Assembly: GCA_963753615.1 (NCBI GenBank)
Contig: CAVWCW010000013.1
Location: forward strand, 1 to 64,000
Length of the DNA: 64,000 nt
Reading direction: 5' to 3'
From: CAVWCW01 sp963753615
GTDB lineage: Bacteria; Pseudomonadota; Gammaproteobacteria; Chromatiales; Chromatiaceae
A program made the translations under genes and the position numbers. Below, piece by piece: positions 46,391 through 55,130 of the stretch. Under the pieces are notes generated by a model. That model saw only the letters and a list, made by a program, of their open reading frames with translations, was not told the origin of the DNA and ran no database searches. Each line of letters starts with the position of its first letter. Positions within the stretch are counted from its first letter, which is position 1.

Positions 46391-48352
46391 CTACTCGCCG
46401 AGACCCATCTTGATGTAGCCGGTCGGGCATACATCCGCGCAGATGTGGCAACCGATGCAGCGGTCATAGTCGGTGTCGACGTAACGACCTGTGGTCGCCT
46501 CGGTCTTCTTGACCCGGAACACCGCATCCTGCGGGCAGAAGATGACGCAGTTGTCGCACTCGAAGCACATTCCGCAGCTCATGCAGCGTTTGGACTCGTC
46601 GATCGCCTCCGCCTCATCCAGTGAGATCAGGCGCTCCTTGAAGTGGCCCAACACCTCGTCCGAGGTCGGAACCTCTTCGCGGCGCTTCAGGCGCGGGGTG
46701 TACTCGAAGTGCCCGAGGAACAACTCGTCGGCCGGGATGATTTCCTGGAACGAGCGGTCTTCGTAGTTGTGCACCGCATAGTTGGCGTCAGAGGTACCGC
46801 GCATGTCCCCCGCGTGGGCGTCGAAGCGCTCGGGGGCCAGGTGTGCCTCTTCCATCTTCTTCAGCAGGTCGAAGTGATGCACGTCCACCTTCGGACGCTT
46901 GCTCAGCGCTTGCTGCTTCATGTAGTGGTCGATGCTGTCGGCGGCGATGGAGGCCTGGCCGATGGCGGTGGTCAGCAGGTGCGGACGGATGATGTCGCCG
47001 GCGACGAAGTGGCCGGGCTTGCTCGGCACCTGGTAGAACTTGTCGGCGTCCATCAGGCCGCGGCCGTTGTCGAACTCTTCGAGACCGGTCATGTCGCCGC
47101 CCTGGCCGATGGCGGACACCACCAGATCGGCCTCGATAATGGTCTCCTCGCCGCCCTCGACGGGCACCGGGCGGCCGTTCTCGACCTTACAGGGCACCAC
47201 TTTCAGCGCGGTGGCCCGGCCGTCGTCACCCTTGATTACCTCGGTGGGCATGACGCCGTCGAGTATGGTGACACCCTCGGTCAGGGCGTCCATCACCTCG
47301 TGCTCCGCTGCAGTCATGTTCTCTTTCGTGAACAGGGAGGTCAGGGTGACCTCGGCGCCCTCGCGGGCAGCGGTCACCGCGGTGTCGTGCATCACGTAGT
47401 TCTCGTGCACCACCAGTTCCGGGCGCTCGCTCGGGTTGGTGCTCTGGATATGACCCAGGCGACGAGCCACCGAAACCACGTCGATGGAGGTATCACCGCC
47501 ACCCACGCATACCACCTTACTGGCGGTCACGTGCATGCGGCCCTCGTTGAAGGCTTTCAGGAAGGCGACGCCGGAGACGCAGTTCGGGGTGTTTTCCCAA
47601 CCGGGAACCGGCAGTCCGCGACCGCTCTGGCAGCCGATGGCCCAGAGGATGGCATCGTACTCCTTCTCCAGGTCTGCTACCTGCACGTCGGTGCCGACCT
47701 TGACGCCGGTCTTGACCTCGACACCCAGGTCGACGATGCGCTGGATCTCGGCGCTCAGCTTGTCGCGGGGTACGCGGTAACCGGGGATACCGAAGCGGAA
47801 CATGCCGCCGAGGTCGCTCAAGGCCTCGAAAATGGTGGCCCCATGGCCCATGCGGCGCAGCTGGTAGGCAGCTGCCAGACCGGCCGGACCGCCGCCGATG
47901 ATGGCGACCTTCTTACCGGTGTCGGCGCCCGGGGCGTCGAACTGGTAACCGTTGGCGATGGCGGTATCGCCAATGAACTGCTCCACCGCATTGATGCCGA
48001 CGAAGTCTTCGACCTCGTTGCGGTTGCAGCCGTCCTGACAGGGCGCCGGGCAGACGCGGCCCATCATGGAGGGGAAAGGATTGGCGTCGGTGGAGCGGCG
48101 GAAGGCGTATTCCTGCCACTCCATGCCCTCGACCGGCTTCTCCTGCTGACGCACGATGGCGAGCCAGCCGCGGATGTCCTCACCGGACGGGCAGCTGCCC
48201 TGGCAAGGCGGGGTCTTGTGGACGTAGGTGGGACATTTGTGGGAAGTATCTTCGTTGAAGATCAAATCGGTCAGATCATCCCAGGTGTGATCACCTTCTT
48301 CGAACCGCCGCCAAGTAATTTTGGTCTTCATTTCGTCACTAGGAGTCGCCAT
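46391..48352 (-). CDS. dsrL: DsrL, NAD(P)H:acceptor oxidoreductase
   Basis: The start at 48352 (MATPSDEMKTKITWRRFEEG) with GGAGAGG gives 653 aa, as in A. vinosum. The N-terminal cysteine segment (CPTYVHKTPPCQGSCPSGED) and the GltD-like flavoprotein core, with FAD site GGGPAGLAAAYQLRRMGH and NAD(P)H site VGGGDTSIDVVSVARR, precede two C-terminal ferredoxin motifs (CMSCGMCFECDNCVIFCP and CIGCHICADVCP). DsrL is essential for oxidation of stored sulfur in A. vinosum and passes electrons between DsrAB and NAD(P). Confidence 0.97.
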   Translation of the reverse strand: MATPSDEMKTKITWRRFEEGDHTWDDLTDLIFNEDTSHKCPTYVHKTPPCQGSCPSGEDIRGWLAIVRQQEKPVEGMEWQEYAFRRSTDANPFPSMMGRVCPAPCQDGCNRNEVEDFVGINAVEQFIGDTAIANGYQFDAPGADTGKKVAIIGGGPAGLAAAYQLRRMGHGATIFEALSDLGGMFRFGIPGYRVPRDKLSAEIQRIVDLGVEVKTGVKVGTDVQVADLEKEYDAILWAIGCQSGRGLPVPGWENTPNCVSGVAFLKAFNEGRMHVTASKVVCVGGGDTSIDVVSVARRLGHIQSTNPSERPELVVHENYVMHDTAVTAAREGAEVTLTSLFTKENMTAAEHEVMDALTEGVTILDGVMPTEVIKGDDGRATALKVVPCKVENGRPVPVEGGEETIIEADLVVSAIGQGGDMTGLEEFDNGRGLMDADKFYQVPSKPGHFVAGDIIRPHLLTTAIGQASIAADSIDHYMKQQALSKRPKVDVHHFDLLKKMEEAHLAPERFDAHAGDMRGTSDANYAVHNYEDRSFQEIIPADELFLGHFEYTPRLKRREEVPTSDEVLGHFKERLISLDEAEAIDESKRCMSCGMCFECDNCVIFCPQDAVFRVKKTEATTGRYVDTDYDRCIGCHICADVCPTGYIKMGLGE

Positions 48353-48470
48353 TCTTCCTCTCCTTAACCTGTATGAATCTTTGTCGTATCCGCTGACCGC
48401 CGGCGGCGGCTCACGGGTGCCAATGAGTTTCTTTACCGGACCCCACAACCGCCGGGCCAGGTCCTACCGA

Positions 48471-49988
48471 TTAATCCTCGTCGTCTCCGTCGGTGTTTTG
48501 ACCGGTCAGGACGATCGCCTCGCTCACCAACTGATGGACACTGACGATCTGGTCCATGTCGAGCCCATAGTAGGGCAACACCTTGGTGAACTGGCTCTTA
48601 CAGATCGCGCAGATGGCCGCCATGTGGGTCACACCGCGGTCTTCCATCACTCCCTTGAGCGCGGTGATACGGGGCGATGCGCCCTTGACCCGCAGCTCCA
48701 TCAAGTCGTCTGTCAAAAGGCCGCCGCCACCACCGCAACAGAAGGTCTTCTCGCGGATGGTATCCGCGTCCATATCGACAAAGTTGTTGCAAACCGCCTT
48801 GATCACCGCCCGCGGTATGTCGAACTGGCCGCCGGCCCAGCTGCCCATGCGACTGGCCCGCGCCACGTTGCAGGAATCGTGGAAAGTGACCACCTTGTCG
48901 TCGTTGGCCGACTTATCGATATTCAGCGTGCCCTTCTGCAGTTCGTTGTAGGTGAACTCCAGGATATGCTGGGGCACCGGGTAGTTCGGATCGAGAAAAT
49001 CGAAGGGTCCGGCCAGGGTGTTCAGGAAACTGTAAGCGACGCGCCAGGCGTGACCGCACTCGCCGAACACAATGCGCTTGACCCCCAATTCGAGGGCCGC
49101 CTCGCGCACCCGCATCGAGACCCGGCGCATGTTCTCGTAGCTGCCGATGAACATGCCGAAGTTTGCAGCTTCGGAGGCGGTGGTGCTAAGGGTCCAGCTG
49201 GCGCCGGCTTCGTGGAACACCTTGCCGTAGCCGATCAGACCGTCCACATGGGGCTCGGCGAAGAAGTCGGCTGAAGGGGTCACCACCAGGATGTCGGCGC
49301 CCTCCTGGTCCAGCGGGTATTTCACCTCGACCCCGGTTTCGTCGTAGACATCCTCCTCCAAGCCTTCCAGGGTGTCGGCCAGGGCCGGCCCGGGCAGACC
49401 CAGGTTATTGCCTATGGTGAACACCTTGCCGATGATCTCGTTACAGTACTTCTGGCCGTAGCCGACGCTGTCGAGAATCTCGCGCGCCGCCATCGAAATC
49501 TCGGCGGTGTCGATGCCATAGGGGCAGAACACCGAGCAACGACGACACTGGGAGCACTGGTGGAAGTAGGTGTACCAGTCGTCGAGGACGTCCTTGGTCA
49601 GGTCGACCGCCCCCACCAGTTTGGGGAAGTACTTTCCGGGCAGCGTGAAGTAGCGCCGATAGACCTTGCGTAGCAGGTCCTGGCGGCCAACCGGCATATT
49701 TTTCGGGTCCTTGGTGCCGATATAGTAGTGGCACTTGTCGGTGCAGGCCCCACATTTGACGCAAGAGTCCAGATATACCCGCAGGGACCTGTACTTGCCG
49801 AGCAGGTCGCCCATCTTCTCGATGGTCTTTTCCTGCCAGTCGTCCACCAACTCGCCCGGGAAGCCCAGAGGCTCCTGGAATTGGGGCTTGGCGACGAAAG
49901 GCGAGCTATGCGCCATCGTGCCGTCTACTAACTCCGGTATCTCGATGAACTCACCGAGTTTCGGAATCTCGAAATCTGCCTTAGCCAT
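48471..49988 (-). CDS. dsrK: DsrK, HdrD-like iron-sulfur subunit
   Basis: The 505-aa cytoplasmic protein resembles the catalytic subunit of heterodisulfide reductase. Two N-terminal [4Fe-4S] motifs (CVKCGACTDKCHYY and CSQCRRCSVFCPYG) are followed by two cysteine-rich CCG-type segments, around FGECGHAWRVAY and TFCCGGGGGLLTDDL, which form the special cluster. DsrK is thought to reduce or oxidize the DsrC disulfide/trisulfide and connects to DsrM. It follows dsrM with a 33-bp gap. Confidence 0.97.
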   Translation of the reverse strand: MAKADFEIPKLGEFIEIPELVDGTMAHSSPFVAKPQFQEPLGFPGELVDDWQEKTIEKMGDLLGKYRSLRVYLDSCVKCGACTDKCHYYIGTKDPKNMPVGRQDLLRKVYRRYFTLPGKYFPKLVGAVDLTKDVLDDWYTYFHQCSQCRRCSVFCPYGIDTAEISMAAREILDSVGYGQKYCNEIIGKVFTIGNNLGLPGPALADTLEGLEEDVYDETGVEVKYPLDQEGADILVVTPSADFFAEPHVDGLIGYGKVFHEAGASWTLSTTASEAANFGMFIGSYENMRRVSMRVREAALELGVKRIVFGECGHAWRVAYSFLNTLAGPFDFLDPNYPVPQHILEFTYNELQKGTLNIDKSANDDKVVTFHDSCNVARASRMGSWAGGQFDIPRAVIKAVCNNFVDMDADTIREKTFCCGGGGGLLTDDLMELRVKGASPRITALKGVMEDRGVTHMAAICAICKSQFTKVLPYYGLDMDQIVSVHQLVSEAIVLTGQNTDGDDED

Positions 49989-50021
49989 GAAACGCCCTCG
50001 TCGGCCAGTTACAGGATTGGA

Positions 50022-50747
50022 TCAGGATTCTTCCAACTTGCGCGCCCAGGCGGCGATGTGCCGCTTCTCGCGCGGATTGTCCACCTGGTTTCGGCTCGGG
50101 CTGAAGAACACGCCCGGCGCATGCAGCAGTTTGCTGAACGGGAAGATCAGCATCAGCAGGGCCACCAGCAGCAGGTGCACGATGACGAAGAAGTCCGCCG
50201 GCAACGGCGACCAGCTAAACGTCATAAGGCCGCGAAAGAATTGCTTGACCATGACCACATCGGTATGGGCGACGAAGGTCATGGTCAGGCCGCTGGCGGC
50301 GATCGCCAGCAGCAGCACCAGCATCAGATGATCGGACGGGGCGGAAATATAGCGCACCCGGTCGACCAGGAAGCGGCGCGCCCACAAGCCGGCCAGACCA
50401 AACAGCATGGCGAAGCCGGCATAAATGCCGAACGGTTGAATCAAGGCAACCGGGGTCCACACCGGGTCGGTGAAGTAGCGCAGGTGGCGCGCCAGGACCA
50501 GGAACATGCCCATGTGAAAGGCCCACGAGAAGATCCAGGTCCACTTGGTGGCCTTGAATAGACTCTCGAAGAACACCACTTCACGAAACATGCGCAGAAC
50601 CACACCGGATTGGGTCACCGGAGCCGGGGTGGTAGGAATCTTGAGCGGGGCCGGGGTGGTGGCGAACTGATAGATCCGATAAGCCAATCCACCCACCAGC
50701 ACTGCGGTGGCGATATAGAACAACACCGCGAAGAGTACGGACAACAT
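50022..50747 (-). CDS. dsrM: DsrM, NarI-like membrane cytochrome b subunit
   Basis: This 241-aa membrane protein has about five to six helices (VLFAVLFYIATAVLVGGLAY, LMLVLLLAIAASGLTMTFVA). Histidines suited to heme b ligation lie in WAFHMGMFL, ARHLRYF and IVHLLLVALL. It exchanges electrons with the quinone pool and partners DsrK. It starts 75 bp downstream of the dsrC stop, with a strong hairpin in the gap. Confidence 0.96.
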   Translation of the reverse strand: MLSVLFAVLFYIATAVLVGGLAYRIYQFATTPAPLKIPTTPAPVTQSGVVLRMFREVVFFESLFKATKWTWIFSWAFHMGMFLVLARHLRYFTDPVWTPVALIQPFGIYAGFAMLFGLAGLWARRFLVDRVRYISAPSDHLMLVLLLAIAASGLTMTFVAHTDVVMVKQFFRGLMTFSWSPLPADFFVIVHLLLVALLMLIFPFSKLLHAPGVFFSPSRNQVDNPREKRHIAAWARKLEES

Positions 50748-50781
50748 GTTTCCGGTTTCCTCGTTGATTCTACGGGAGCGC

Positions 50782-50803
50782 CGGGAGGGGCTGGCCCCTC
50801 CCG
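50782..50803 (-). promoter_or_regulatory. Intercistronic hairpin between dsrC and dsrM
   Basis: CGGGAGGGGC, TG and GCCCCTCCCG form a perfect 10-bp GC stem 20 bp after the dsrC stop. No T-run follows on the minus strand. It may stabilise the upstream dsrC transcript or partly attenuate read-through. Confidence 0.7.
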
Positions 50804-50822
50804 ACCCGGGTACGGCGAGTGC

Positions 50823-51155
50823 TCAGACGCAGCCGGTAGGCTTCGGCAGGCCGGCGTAACGGCAAGCCTGCTTGCCCGGACCGTAAGGGAACAGGCCGTA
50901 CAGGTACTTGCTGTTGCCCTTTTCCTTACCCAACTTCTTACCCACCGCCTTGGTCAGAACGCGGACCGCAGGGGCGATCTGGTATTCCTCGTAATAATCG
51001 CGGAGGAAGTTGATGATGTCCCAGTGCTCGTCGGTCAGCTCCAGGTCGTCTTCCTTGGACATCACGTCGGCAACGCCGGGCTCCCACTCGTTGATGTTGG
51101 CCAGGTAACCTTCTTCGTCGGTTTCCAGGGACTTACCGTTGACTTCGATAGGCAT
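50823..51155 (-). CDS. dsrC: DsrC, sulfur-carrier protein
   Basis: The 110-aa protein begins MPIEVNGKSLETDEEGYLAN and ends ACRYAGLPKPTGCV. Both functional cysteines are present: the penultimate Cys on the flexible C-terminal arm and a second Cys ten residues before it. This marks it as a true DsrC and not TusE or RspA. It receives sulfur from DsrEFH and presents it as a persulfide/trisulfide to DsrAB and DsrK. It follows dsrH by 37 bp. Confidence 0.98.
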   Translation of the reverse strand: MPIEVNGKSLETDEEGYLANINEWEPGVADVMSKEDDLELTDEHWDIINFLRDYYEEYQIAPAVRVLTKAVGKKLGKEKGNSKYLYGLFPYGPGKQACRYAGLPKPTGCV

Positions 51156-51192
51156 GTTGATCTCCTCTTAGATCGAAAAATTGCAGAATCGC

Positions 51193-51489
51193 TTACAGCC
51201 AGGATTGAACCTTGTCCTTGGCTTCGACCAGGTCCACGAAACCGGCGTAATCCACCACCTTCACCCCGTCGGCGAGCTTGTCCTCCCCGATACCGCGGGC
51301 GGCCAGGTCGGGGCCGAGCACTGCGACGTCCAGCCCCGCCAGCTTGGCGGCGGCCTTGCCGGCCTTGGCCGCAGCGTAGACACCGTCTTCGATCAGCAAC
51401 AATGTATCGCCGTCTTTGACGTAGCCGACGCAGGTGTCCAGGCTGTTGCGCTCGTAAGGGGATTTGTTCACAAGGTGCAGCATCGACAT
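51193..51489 (-). CDS. dsrH: DsrH, TusB-like sulfur-relay subunit
   Basis: The 98-aa DsrH/TusB protein opens MSMLHLVNKSPYERNSLDTC and ends KVQSWL, as is usual. It forms the DsrE2F2H2 hexamer with DsrE and DsrF. The cysteine in NSLDTCVGYV is at the conserved position. It lies 12 bp after dsrF. Confidence 0.96.
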   Translation of the reverse strand: MSMLHLVNKSPYERNSLDTCVGYVKDGDTLLLIEDGVYAAAKAGKAAAKLAGLDVAVLGPDLAARGIGEDKLADGVKVVDYAGFVDLVEAKDKVQSWL

Positions 51490-51501
51490 GTTCTTACCCC
51501 C

Positions 51502-51909
51502 TTAGAAATTGAACAGCACGTCTTGATCGGCCAGGACATCGGCCAGTTCGGCGCGGGACACCAGGCGGATCGAGTCTTTCTCGGCCCAATCCTCGTCCTC
51601 GTCCTCCCACACCAGGTGCTGGAGATCGTCCAGGGTCAGGCCCCTTTCGTCCAGCGACTCCTTCTCGACGTAGATCTTGTTGACCTCGTAGTCGCCGAGA
51701 GCGGCATAAGTGGCCGAAAAGTTCTTCATGCCGATGCCATCGGTGCTTTGGCCCTTGGCCAGTTGATAGACACCGTCGTCGACGAAGGCCAGGCTCACGT
51801 CCTGCTCGAAGGCGGCGCCGATCAGCACCACTTCCAGGGACTCCCAGGCGTAAATGGTGCCGTAAGGGGCCTTACGATTCACATACATGAACTTCTTGAT
51901 TTGAGACAT
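51502..51909 (-). CDS. dsrF: DsrF, TusC-like sulfur-relay subunit
   Basis: The 135-aa protein has the DsrF/TusC pattern (FMYVNRKAPYGTIYAWESLE, SLAFVDDGVYQLAKGQ). No cysteine is present, consistent with a structural part in the DsrEFH complex. It follows dsrE by 12 bp. Confidence 0.96.
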   Translation of the reverse strand: MSQIKKFMYVNRKAPYGTIYAWESLEVVLIGAAFEQDVSLAFVDDGVYQLAKGQSTDGIGMKNFSATYAALGDYEVNKIYVEKESLDERGLTLDDLQHLVWEDEDEDWAEKDSIRLVSRAELADVLADQDVLFNF

Positions 51910-51921
51910 AGCCCCCTCCGA

Positions 51922-52314
51922 TCAATCGCCGAACACGACCAGGCGGTCGGCCTGGATGCCACCCTCGACCAACTGCCCGAGCCCGGAGATGCGGAACCCG
52001 GGAGCGATGTTGGTCGCGTCCTTTTTGTTGCGCTCGGCCTCGCCGTCGTCGACGATGCCGCGGCGCTGGGCGGCGGCCACGCACACAACCAGGTCCAGGT
52101 TGTGCTCGGCGGCCAGATCGCTCCAACGCTGCACCACGTTGCGGTCGTCCTGGGGCGGCGTGGTCAGGCGGGTGCCGTTATTGACCCCGTCGTGGTAGAA
52201 GAACACGCGAAAGATCTCGTGCCCCTTTTCCAACGCCGCCTTGGTGAACAGGTAGGCACTGTCCGAGGACTGGTGCTGGTAAGGCCCTTCGTTGACCTGA
52301 ATGGTTAGCTTCAT
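51922..52314 (-). CDS. dsrE: DsrE, TusD-like sulfurtransferase subunit
   Basis: The ATG at 52314 (MKLTIQVNEGPYQHQSSDSA) gives exactly 130 aa. The active cysteine is Cys78 in LVVCVAAAQRRG, at the same number as the essential Cys78 of A. vinosum DsrE. DsrE accepts sulfane sulfur from upstream carriers and hands it to DsrC. It follows dsrB by 14 bp. Confidence 0.97.
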   Translation of the reverse strand: MKLTIQVNEGPYQHQSSDSAYLFTKAALEKGHEIFRVFFYHDGVNNGTRLTTPPQDDRNVVQRWSDLAAEHNLDLVVCVAAAQRRGIVDDGEAERNKKDATNIAPGFRISGLGQLVEGGIQADRLVVFGD

Positions 52315-52328
52315 CACCGAACCCCGTC

Positions 52329-53405
52329 TTAGAAGCGGATGTAGGTCGACGAGTTCAGGCTGGCACGGGCGCCACGCCAGTTGTCGATGTGGTACTTGGT
52401 GAACGGCAGCTCCACCTCTTCGAAGAAGCGCGGCCAGCCGATACGCTCGATCCACTCGTTGATCCGCTCCCAATCCCGAGCCCCTTCCTTGTAGGCCTTG
52501 AGGATGCGCTTGACCAGGGCAGTGGCCTCGGGCCAACGCGGCGGGTTGTTGGGGATGCCGGCAGCGACCAGCTTCTGGAAGGTCGGCTTGCCACGGGCGT
52601 TGGAGTGGTTACCACCGACCCAGATGGCCAGCTTGGAATGCTCGGCGTCGTTAATCTGCATCGGCGGGCAAGGCGGGAAGCAGGCGCCGCAGCAGATGCA
52701 CTTCTTCTCGTCCACTTCCAGCGACGGCTTGCCGTTGACAATGGCGGGCCGGATCGCGGCCACCGGGCAGCGGGCTACGACCGACGGGCGCTCGCAGACA
52801 TTGGCCACCAGGTCGTGGTTGATCTTCGGCGGCTTGGTGTGCTGGACGTTGATGGCGATATCACCCTGGCCGCCGCAGTTGATCTGGCAGCAGGAGGTGG
52901 TGATATGCACGCGGTTCGGCATATTGGCTTCTTTAAACTCGTCGATCAGCTCGTCCATCATGGACTTCACCACGCCGGACGCGTCGGTGCCGGGGATGTC
53001 GCAGTGCAGCCAACCCTGGGTGTGGGAGATCATGGTCACCGAGTTCTGGGTACCGCCGACGATAAAGCCGGCGTCTTCGACCGCCTTGATCAGGGGCTCG
53101 ACCTTGGCCTCGTCGTCGACCATGTACTCGAGGTTGCTGCGCAGGGTGAAGTGCACGAAACCGTCGGCGTACTGATCGCCAATGTCGCACAGGGTACGCA
53201 GGCTGTAGACGTCAAGGATGCGCTGGGTGCCGACCTTGACGGTCCAGATCACATCGCCGTTCTTGGCCACGTGCTTGAGCACGCCCGGGCGCGGATGCTC
53301 ATGGTACTTCCACAGGCCGAAATTGCGGCGCATGGTCGGGTGCATGTACTGAAACGGGTCGGGACATCCAGTTTCGATCGGCTCGCGCATTTCTTGCTTC
53401 GCCAT
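52329..53405 (-). CDS. dsrB: DsrB, reverse dissimilatory sulfite reductase beta subunit
   Basis: The ATG at 53405, with GGAGGTAACG directly before it, gives 358 aa; an upstream in-frame TTG is not needed. The siroheme/[4Fe-4S] region has TSCCQINCGGQGD, and the ferredoxin insert has CICCGACFPPCPPMQ. With DsrA it forms the alpha2beta2 enzyme that oxidizes DsrC-bound sulfur to sulfite in the cytoplasm. Reading it as the oxidative type rests on the neighbouring dsrEFH and dsrL genes. Confidence 0.97.
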   Translation of the reverse strand: MAKQEMREPIETGCPDPFQYMHPTMRRNFGLWKYHEHPRPGVLKHVAKNGDVIWTVKVGTQRILDVYSLRTLCDIGDQYADGFVHFTLRSNLEYMVDDEAKVEPLIKAVEDAGFIVGGTQNSVTMISHTQGWLHCDIPGTDASGVVKSMMDELIDEFKEANMPNRVHITTSCCQINCGGQGDIAINVQHTKPPKINHDLVANVCERPSVVARCPVAAIRPAIVNGKPSLEVDEKKCICCGACFPPCPPMQINDAEHSKLAIWVGGNHSNARGKPTFQKLVAAGIPNNPPRWPEATALVKRILKAYKEGARDWERINEWIERIGWPRFFEEVELPFTKYHIDNWRGARASLNSSTYIRF

Positions 53406-53448
53406 CGTTACCTCCAAGATTTTCAGGCAAATTCGCTAGTGTTTGGCA

Positions 53449-53474
53449 GGTCCGGAGGGGTCGCCCTCCGGACC
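53449..53474 (-). promoter_or_regulatory. Intercistronic hairpin between dsrA and dsrB
   Basis: GGTCCGGAGGG, loop GTCG and CCCTCCGGACC form a perfect 11-bp stem in the 104-bp gap between dsrA and dsrB. There is no T-run, so transcript stabilisation or processing is more likely than termination. Confidence 0.75.
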
Positions 53475-53509
53475 TTGTGCAGTAAGCAGTCGATTCGGCA
53501 GCGCCGGGA

Positions 53510-54757
53510 TCAACCCTCGGCTTTGCGTTCGAACCAGGCTTCGGCCGCATCGTCCCAGCCGTCCATGCGGACGTAGGAACTCTGGCGCGGGCTGCTGACC
53601 ATGTTCGGATCCGGGTCGATGCCGATGCCTTCCAGGAAGTTGACCAGACCGATGCGCTCGATCATCTCGCCGCAGCGCTCGTGCTCCAGGCCGTTCTCGG
53701 CCCAGAAGTCGATGATCTCTTCCGCCATTTCGACCAGGGATTCCCAGTCTTCCTCGGTCTCCAGCTTCTTGAACGGAACCACCACGGTACCCATCAGATC
53801 GCCGATCTTCAGGGTGCGCTTGCCGCCGATGAGAATGGTCACGCCACGGTCGTCGCCGGGGTGCAGCGCCTTGGGCATCACGTTCAAGCAGTGCATGCAG
53901 CGCACGCAGTCCTTGTTGTTGACGTCCAGGGAATCATCGTCGCGCAGCGACAGGGCGTTGGTCGGGCAACGGGTGACCACATTGTCGATGATGTACTGGC
54001 GGCCCTTCTTGGCCACGTAAGCCTTGACCTCTTCCTGGTCGACCTTCATGTCGTCGCGCCAGGTGCCGATCACCGCGAAGTCGGCGCGCTCGATGGCGTT
54101 CTGACAGTCGTTCGGGCAGCCGGAAACCTTGAACTTGAACTTGTAGGGCAGGGCCGGACGGTGCACGTCGTCGGTGAAGTTGTTCACCAGCAGGCGGTGG
54201 GCCTTCTGCTCGTTGGCGCAGGACATCTCGCAGCGGGCCGCACCCACGCAGGACATGGCGGTACGCACGCAGGGGCCGGCGCCGCCGAGGTCCCAACCGT
54301 ACTCATTGATGGTGTCGAAGAAGTGCTGGGTGCGCTCGGTATCGGTGCCGATGAACATGATGTTGCCGGTCTGGCCGTGGAAGGTGATCAGGCCGGAACC
54401 CATCTTCTCCCAGTCGTCGGCCAACTGGCGCAGCATCGAGGTGCTGTAGTGGTTGCCCGCCGGCGGCTGTACGCGCAGGGTGTGGAATTCTTTGGACTCG
54501 GGGAAGGCCTTGCCGACCTCGGAGAAGCGCGGAATGATGCCGCCGCCGTAGCCGTACACAGACACGGTACCGCCCTTCCAGTAGCCCTTGCGGGTCTCGT
54601 AGGAGTGCTCCAGCTGACCCAGGAGGTCGTTGATGACCTTGTTGATGCGCTCGTCCGGGTGCTGGTCGCGCATGCGCTTGATACCGGAAATAAAGCTGGG
54701 CCAGGGACCGGTTTCCAGCTGGTCAAGCATCGGAGTATCGTGCTTTTCGATTGCCAT
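53510..54757 (-). CDS. dsrA: DsrA, reverse dissimilatory sulfite reductase alpha subunit
   Basis: The 415-aa protein starts MAIEKHDTPMLDQLETGPWP with an AGGAGA ribosome site. Catalytic-centre cysteines are visible in TAMSCVGAARCEMSCANE and KVSGCPNDCQNAIE. The ferredoxin part contains CVRCMHCLNVMPKALHP. It is the first gene of the dsr cluster and carries the promoter-proximal position. Co-transcription with dsrB and following genes is expected. Confidence 0.98.
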   Translation of the reverse strand: MAIEKHDTPMLDQLETGPWPSFISGIKRMRDQHPDERINKVINDLLGQLEHSYETRKGYWKGGTVSVYGYGGGIIPRFSEVGKAFPESKEFHTLRVQPPAGNHYSTSMLRQLADDWEKMGSGLITFHGQTGNIMFIGTDTERTQHFFDTINEYGWDLGGAGPCVRTAMSCVGAARCEMSCANEQKAHRLLVNNFTDDVHRPALPYKFKFKVSGCPNDCQNAIERADFAVIGTWRDDMKVDQEEVKAYVAKKGRQYIIDNVVTRCPTNALSLRDDDSLDVNNKDCVRCMHCLNVMPKALHPGDDRGVTILIGGKRTLKIGDLMGTVVVPFKKLETEEDWESLVEMAEEIIDFWAENGLEHERCGEMIERIGLVNFLEGIGIDPDPNMVSSPRQSSYVRMDGWDDAAEAWFERKAEG

Positions 54758-54960
54758 CGGGCTAGTTCTCCTAACTAAGATTTAGTGACTCGTAAACTGG
54801 TTGATATCCCGGGGACCGCTGCCCCGAAGTGCCTCACATTTCGCTCTCGACTTCAGCCGCCGGTCCAGCCGGCAACCGCTGCCTCTGAAGATTGCCGCCA
54901 TCCCGACCGTCGGCGCCTCAGCCTATTCGGCGGGGGCTAAATACTAGCCAAGCGCGCGCC

Positions 54961-54988
54961 GGGGGGGTATTCCACTAAAGGGGGGGTA
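54961..54988. repeat. Direct repeat GGGGGGGTA with 19-bp period upstream of dsrA
   Basis: Seven G followed by TA occur at 54961 and again at 54980, almost two helical turns apart. On the dsrA strand this reads TACCCCCCC twice. The spacing fits a dimeric regulator or two aligned sites. Confidence 0.6.
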
Positions 54989-55072
54989 CCCTTTTCACCC
55001 GGGCTCCGACTCCGGCCGCGGGACAATTACCCGACCAGCCGTAGGTTAACAGCGCATACTACCGGGCTTCTT

Positions 55073-55100
55073 TTGGATCGTCAATTCATTCTAATATAAC
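55073..55100 (+). promoter_or_regulatory. Candidate sigma-70 promoter of the TauD-like operon
   Basis: TTGGAT (55073-55078) and TATAAC (55095-55100) are separated by 16 bp and lie 30 bp upstream of the start codon at 55131, in a locally AT-rich stretch. Confidence 0.5.
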
Positions 55101-55130
55101 CAATACCTTCTACATATTCAGGGAACTGCC

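Larger units (their letters stand above)
54758..55130. promoter_or_regulatory. Divergent regulatory region between dsrA and the TauD-like gene
   Basis: This 373-bp non-coding region must drive dsrA to the left and the 55131 operon to the right. It contains a G7TA direct repeat and a candidate promoter for the right-hand operon. I cannot identify a convincing -35/-10 pair for dsrA by eye; TAGTAT near 54940 on the minus strand is a possible -10. Confidence 0.8.

Noticed and set aside
46643..48367. A 574-codon plus-strand open frame inside dsrL
   Set aside because: It is exactly antisense to the strongly conserved dsrL coding sequence. Long antisense frames are common in such GC-rich DNA, and it resembles no protein.
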